From Paracoccaceae bacterium (GTDB lineage: Bacteria; Pseudomonadota; Alphaproteobacteria; Rhodobacterales; Rhodobacteraceae): DNA of 59,658 nucleotides. The notes beneath the pieces are model-generated. The model had not been told where the DNA came from. It did not search any database and saw only the letters and a program-made list of their open reading frames with translations. The translations under genes and the position numbers were made by a program. Below, in pieces: positions 57,974 through 59,658 of this stretch; within the stretch, counting starts at the first letter, position 1, and the number at the start of each line of letters is the position of its first letter. Location: the NCBI GenBank assembly GCA_003567315.1, contig PWZT01000056.1, positions 1 to 59,658 on the forward strand, written 5' to 3'.

Positions 57974-58792
57974 TCAGGTCTTGGCGCTCCAGCTCAGCGA
58001 GGCGCGCTGGCGCGTGTAGAACTCGCCCAGCATGCCCACCACCAAGGCGACCAGCCCGAACAGGACCGGGTAGAGCGCGGAGGTATACATCGGATTGTAG
58101 TTGATGAAGGCATATCCCCGCGCCTGATCGATGGCATGAAACAGCGGGTTCCAGAGGAAATACTGCACATACGCCTCGGGCAGAGCATTCGCGAGAAAGA
58201 ACTTGCCGGACGCAACCATATTGATGCGCTGTATCAATTGGGTGATCAGCTTGCTCAGGGCCGGTATCCAGGGCTTGAGCGCATAGAGCACAACCCCGAT
58301 TGCCGTTCCCGCGAACCAGACGGCCAGCAGCATGCCCAATGCGGCCATGGGTTTGTGGATCTCCACCGGCGTCCAGATCACATGATACAGGAACAGGATG
58401 ACGAAGACTGTCAGGATCTGAATATACAGCTCGGCCAGCGCCGCCCCGCTGATGGCGATGATGGTGTTCATGGGGCGGTGTTTCATCATCGACGAGGTCG
58501 GGCCGTCGGCGCCAGCGACCGCCCCGATGACCTTGATATGCGCCATGAACAGGAAGACGCCGCTCATCAGATAGATCAGGACATCGCCCCGGATCGCTGC
58601 GGCCCGCATGCCCATGAAAACGAAAATCAACAGGAACACAGCGACCAGCATCATGGTCTGCACGATGTTGATGACCAGACCGATGATCGCATTGCCATGC
58701 GTCTTGCGGACATTGCGCACGGCCTGATTGAAGATCAGCTCCAGGGTCGTGAATGCCAGTACCAGAAAGGAAGTCGTGTGCAGACGTTGCAT
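57974..58792 (-). CDS. Capsule/polysaccharide export ABC permease (KpsM/ABC-2 type)
   Basis: A 272-residue inner-membrane protein of the ABC-2 polysaccharide exporter family, with about six helices (AIIGLVINIVQTMMLVAVFL, LIYLMSGVFLFMAHIKVIGA, LYIQILTVFVILFLYHVIWT). Its C-terminal part FLWNPLFHAIDQARGYAFIN is typical of KpsM-type permeases. The stop is 10 bp from the pyrF stop. Its ATPase partner is not in the window, so the rest of the export locus must lie elsewhere, unusual for this family. Confidence 0.85.
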   Translation of the reverse strand: MQRLHTTSFLVLAFTTLELIFNQAVRNVRKTHGNAIIGLVINIVQTMMLVAVFLLIFVFMGMRAAAIRGDVLIYLMSGVFLFMAHIKVIGAVAGADGPTSSMMKHRPMNTIIAISGAALAELYIQILTVFVILFLYHVIWTPVEIHKPMAALGMLLAVWFAGTAIGVVLYALKPWIPALSKLITQLIQRINMVASGKFFLANALPEAYVQYFLWNPLFHAIDQARGYAFINYNPMYTSALYPVLFGLVALVVGMLGEFYTRQRASLSWSAKT

Positions 58793-58929
58793 TCAGTGCG
58801 TTTCCACTTGTCCTGCGATGGGTTCTGCCATAGCCATCCCCCGCAACAAACTATCGCGAAGCTGGCGTATTTGCAATTCGCGTATCAGCGAGACAGACTA
58901 GCGCACTCGGGTTAACAAAAGGATTTTTC

Positions 58930-59658
58930 ATGCCAGATCTGGATTTTGAGGCAATCGAGCACAGCTTGCGCAAGCTTGCGCTGGCCGCCGGTGACAAGAT
59001 CATGGAGATTTATGAGCGCCCCGATTTCGAGGTCCGCGTGAAAGATGACACGAGCCCTCTGACCGAGGCTGATGAGGCCGCCGACGCGATCATCTGCGCA
59101 GGTCTGCGCGCGGCCTTCCCCGATATCGCGATCGTGACCGAGGAGCAGTCCGAAAGCCACGATCTGAATGCTAAGCGGTTTTTCATCGTCGACCCGCTCG
59201 ATGGCACCAAGGAATTCATCAAGCGGCGCGGCGATTTTACAGTTAACATCGCGTTGGTGGATGACGGTCAGCCCATCCGAGGGGTGGTCTATGCACCTGC
59301 CAAACACAGGATGTTCTACACGACCGCCGACGGGCGCGCTGTCGAGGAGGAAGGGCCGTTCGACCCAGAGAACCCCGGTCGCTGCGAGGAGTTGCAACTG
59401 CGCGCGCCCGATCTTCAGGCGCTGGTGGTCGTGGCGTCCAAATCGCATCGCGATCAGGCGACAGATGACTATATCGCGCAATATCCCGTGGCCGATATGC
59501 GCTCTGCCGGATCGTCGCTCAAATTCTGCCTGCTGGCTGCGGGGGAGGCGGATTTCTATCCGCGCCTCGGGCGCACGATGGAATGGGACACGGCGGCGGG
59601 GCATGCGGTGTTGCAGGCGGCCGGGGGCGAGGTGCTGGATTTCGACACCCATGCGCCG
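58930..59658 (+). CDS. cysQ: 3'(2'),5'-bisphosphate nucleotidase CysQ (3' end outside the window)
   Basis: Hydrolyses adenosine 3',5'-bisphosphate, a by-product of sulfate assimilation, and so protects sulfur metabolism. The 243 visible codons from MPDLDFEAIEHSLRKLALAA include the lithium-sensitive phosphatase motifs: metal site VTEEQSESH, DPLDGTKEFIKRRGDF and EWDTAAGHAVLQAAGG. Only the last few residues should be missing. It is divergent from the exporter permease across 137 bp. The neighbour suggests, but does not show, a link to sulfated polysaccharide. Confidence 0.93.
   Translation, partial: MPDLDFEAIEHSLRKLALAAGDKIMEIYERPDFEVRVKDDTSPLTEADEAADAIICAGLRAAFPDIAIVTEEQSESHDLNAKRFFIVDPLDGTKEFIKRRGDFTVNIALVDDGQPIRGVVYAPAKHRMFYTTADGRAVEEEGPFDPENPGRCEELQLRAPDLQALVVVASKSHRDQATDDYIAQYPVADMRSAGSSLKFCLLAAGEADFYPRLGRTMEWDTAAGHAVLQAAGGEVLDFDTHAP

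Overview
This window is about 60 kb of GC-rich chromosomal DNA that fits a Rhodobacterales alphaproteobacterium (Rhodobacteraceae, the Rhodobacter/Roseobacter type). The evidence is family-typical gene content: a fused LptF-LptG-LptD-SurA outer-membrane block, a class II (plant-type) DAHP synthase next to a GlxA-type AraC regulator, a DjlA-like TerB/J-domain protein, a DUF465 protein, a DUF3772 mechanosensitive channel, and ATGA start/stop overlaps inside operons. Species cannot be named from sequence alone. Base composition looks even throughout; the only clear mobile DNA is an IS66-type transposase tail at the left edge.

Layout, left to right. 1-830: end of an IS66 transposase, then a non-coding GC-rich array of 172-173 bp tandem repeats. 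0.8-8.7 kb: aconitase (minus), a secreted DUF1223 protein, a two-subunit molybdenum hydroxylase (IorAB type) and a convergent cytochrome P450. 8.9-14.6 kb: lipopolysaccharide export (lptF, lptG, lptD) and a SurA-like chaperone. 14.6-25.3 kb: GlxA-type regulator, DAHP synthase, a frameshifted GNAT gene, a J-domain protein, Ppx/GppA, seryl-tRNA synthetase, a 51-residue ORF, TfoX-C protein, lytic transglycosylase, EamA transporter and tRNA-Val(UAC). 25.7-31.3 kb: a small exported protein, an FMN L-lactate dehydrogenase with a divergent GntR regulator, LolD/LolC and a DsbA-like protein. 31.5-38.6 kb: amidase, PBP1A, release factor 2 and membrane proteins. 38.7-44.0 kb: cysteine synthase, MscK-like channel, DUF465, FAH-family hydrolase and a universal stress protein. 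44.0-55.5 kb: a sensor kinase/response regulator pair divergent from a long operon (acyl-CoA ligase, 79-residue membrane protein, complete Liv-type ABC importer, second CoA ligase). 55.5-59.7 kb: a caspase-fold/peptidoglycan-binding protein, PyrF, a KpsM-type exporter permease and the start of CysQ.

Most of the window is housekeeping envelope and central metabolism. The parts that look least described are: (1) the tandem repeat array at 261-770, with a variable block and a 24-bp perfect inverted copy; (2) a two-copy intergenic element whose GC hairpin holds a G-quadruplex motif in its loop and has a second stem that covaries between copies; (3) a second dispersed intergenic motif in two copies; (4) the ligase-transporter-ligase operon with its two-component system, which suggests coupled uptake and CoA activation of an unknown carboxylic acid, including a tiny co-translated membrane protein; (5) a periplasmic protein with a caspase-like fold that seems to have lost its catalytic cysteine. 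Functions below are assigned by reading motifs in the translations; no database search was possible.
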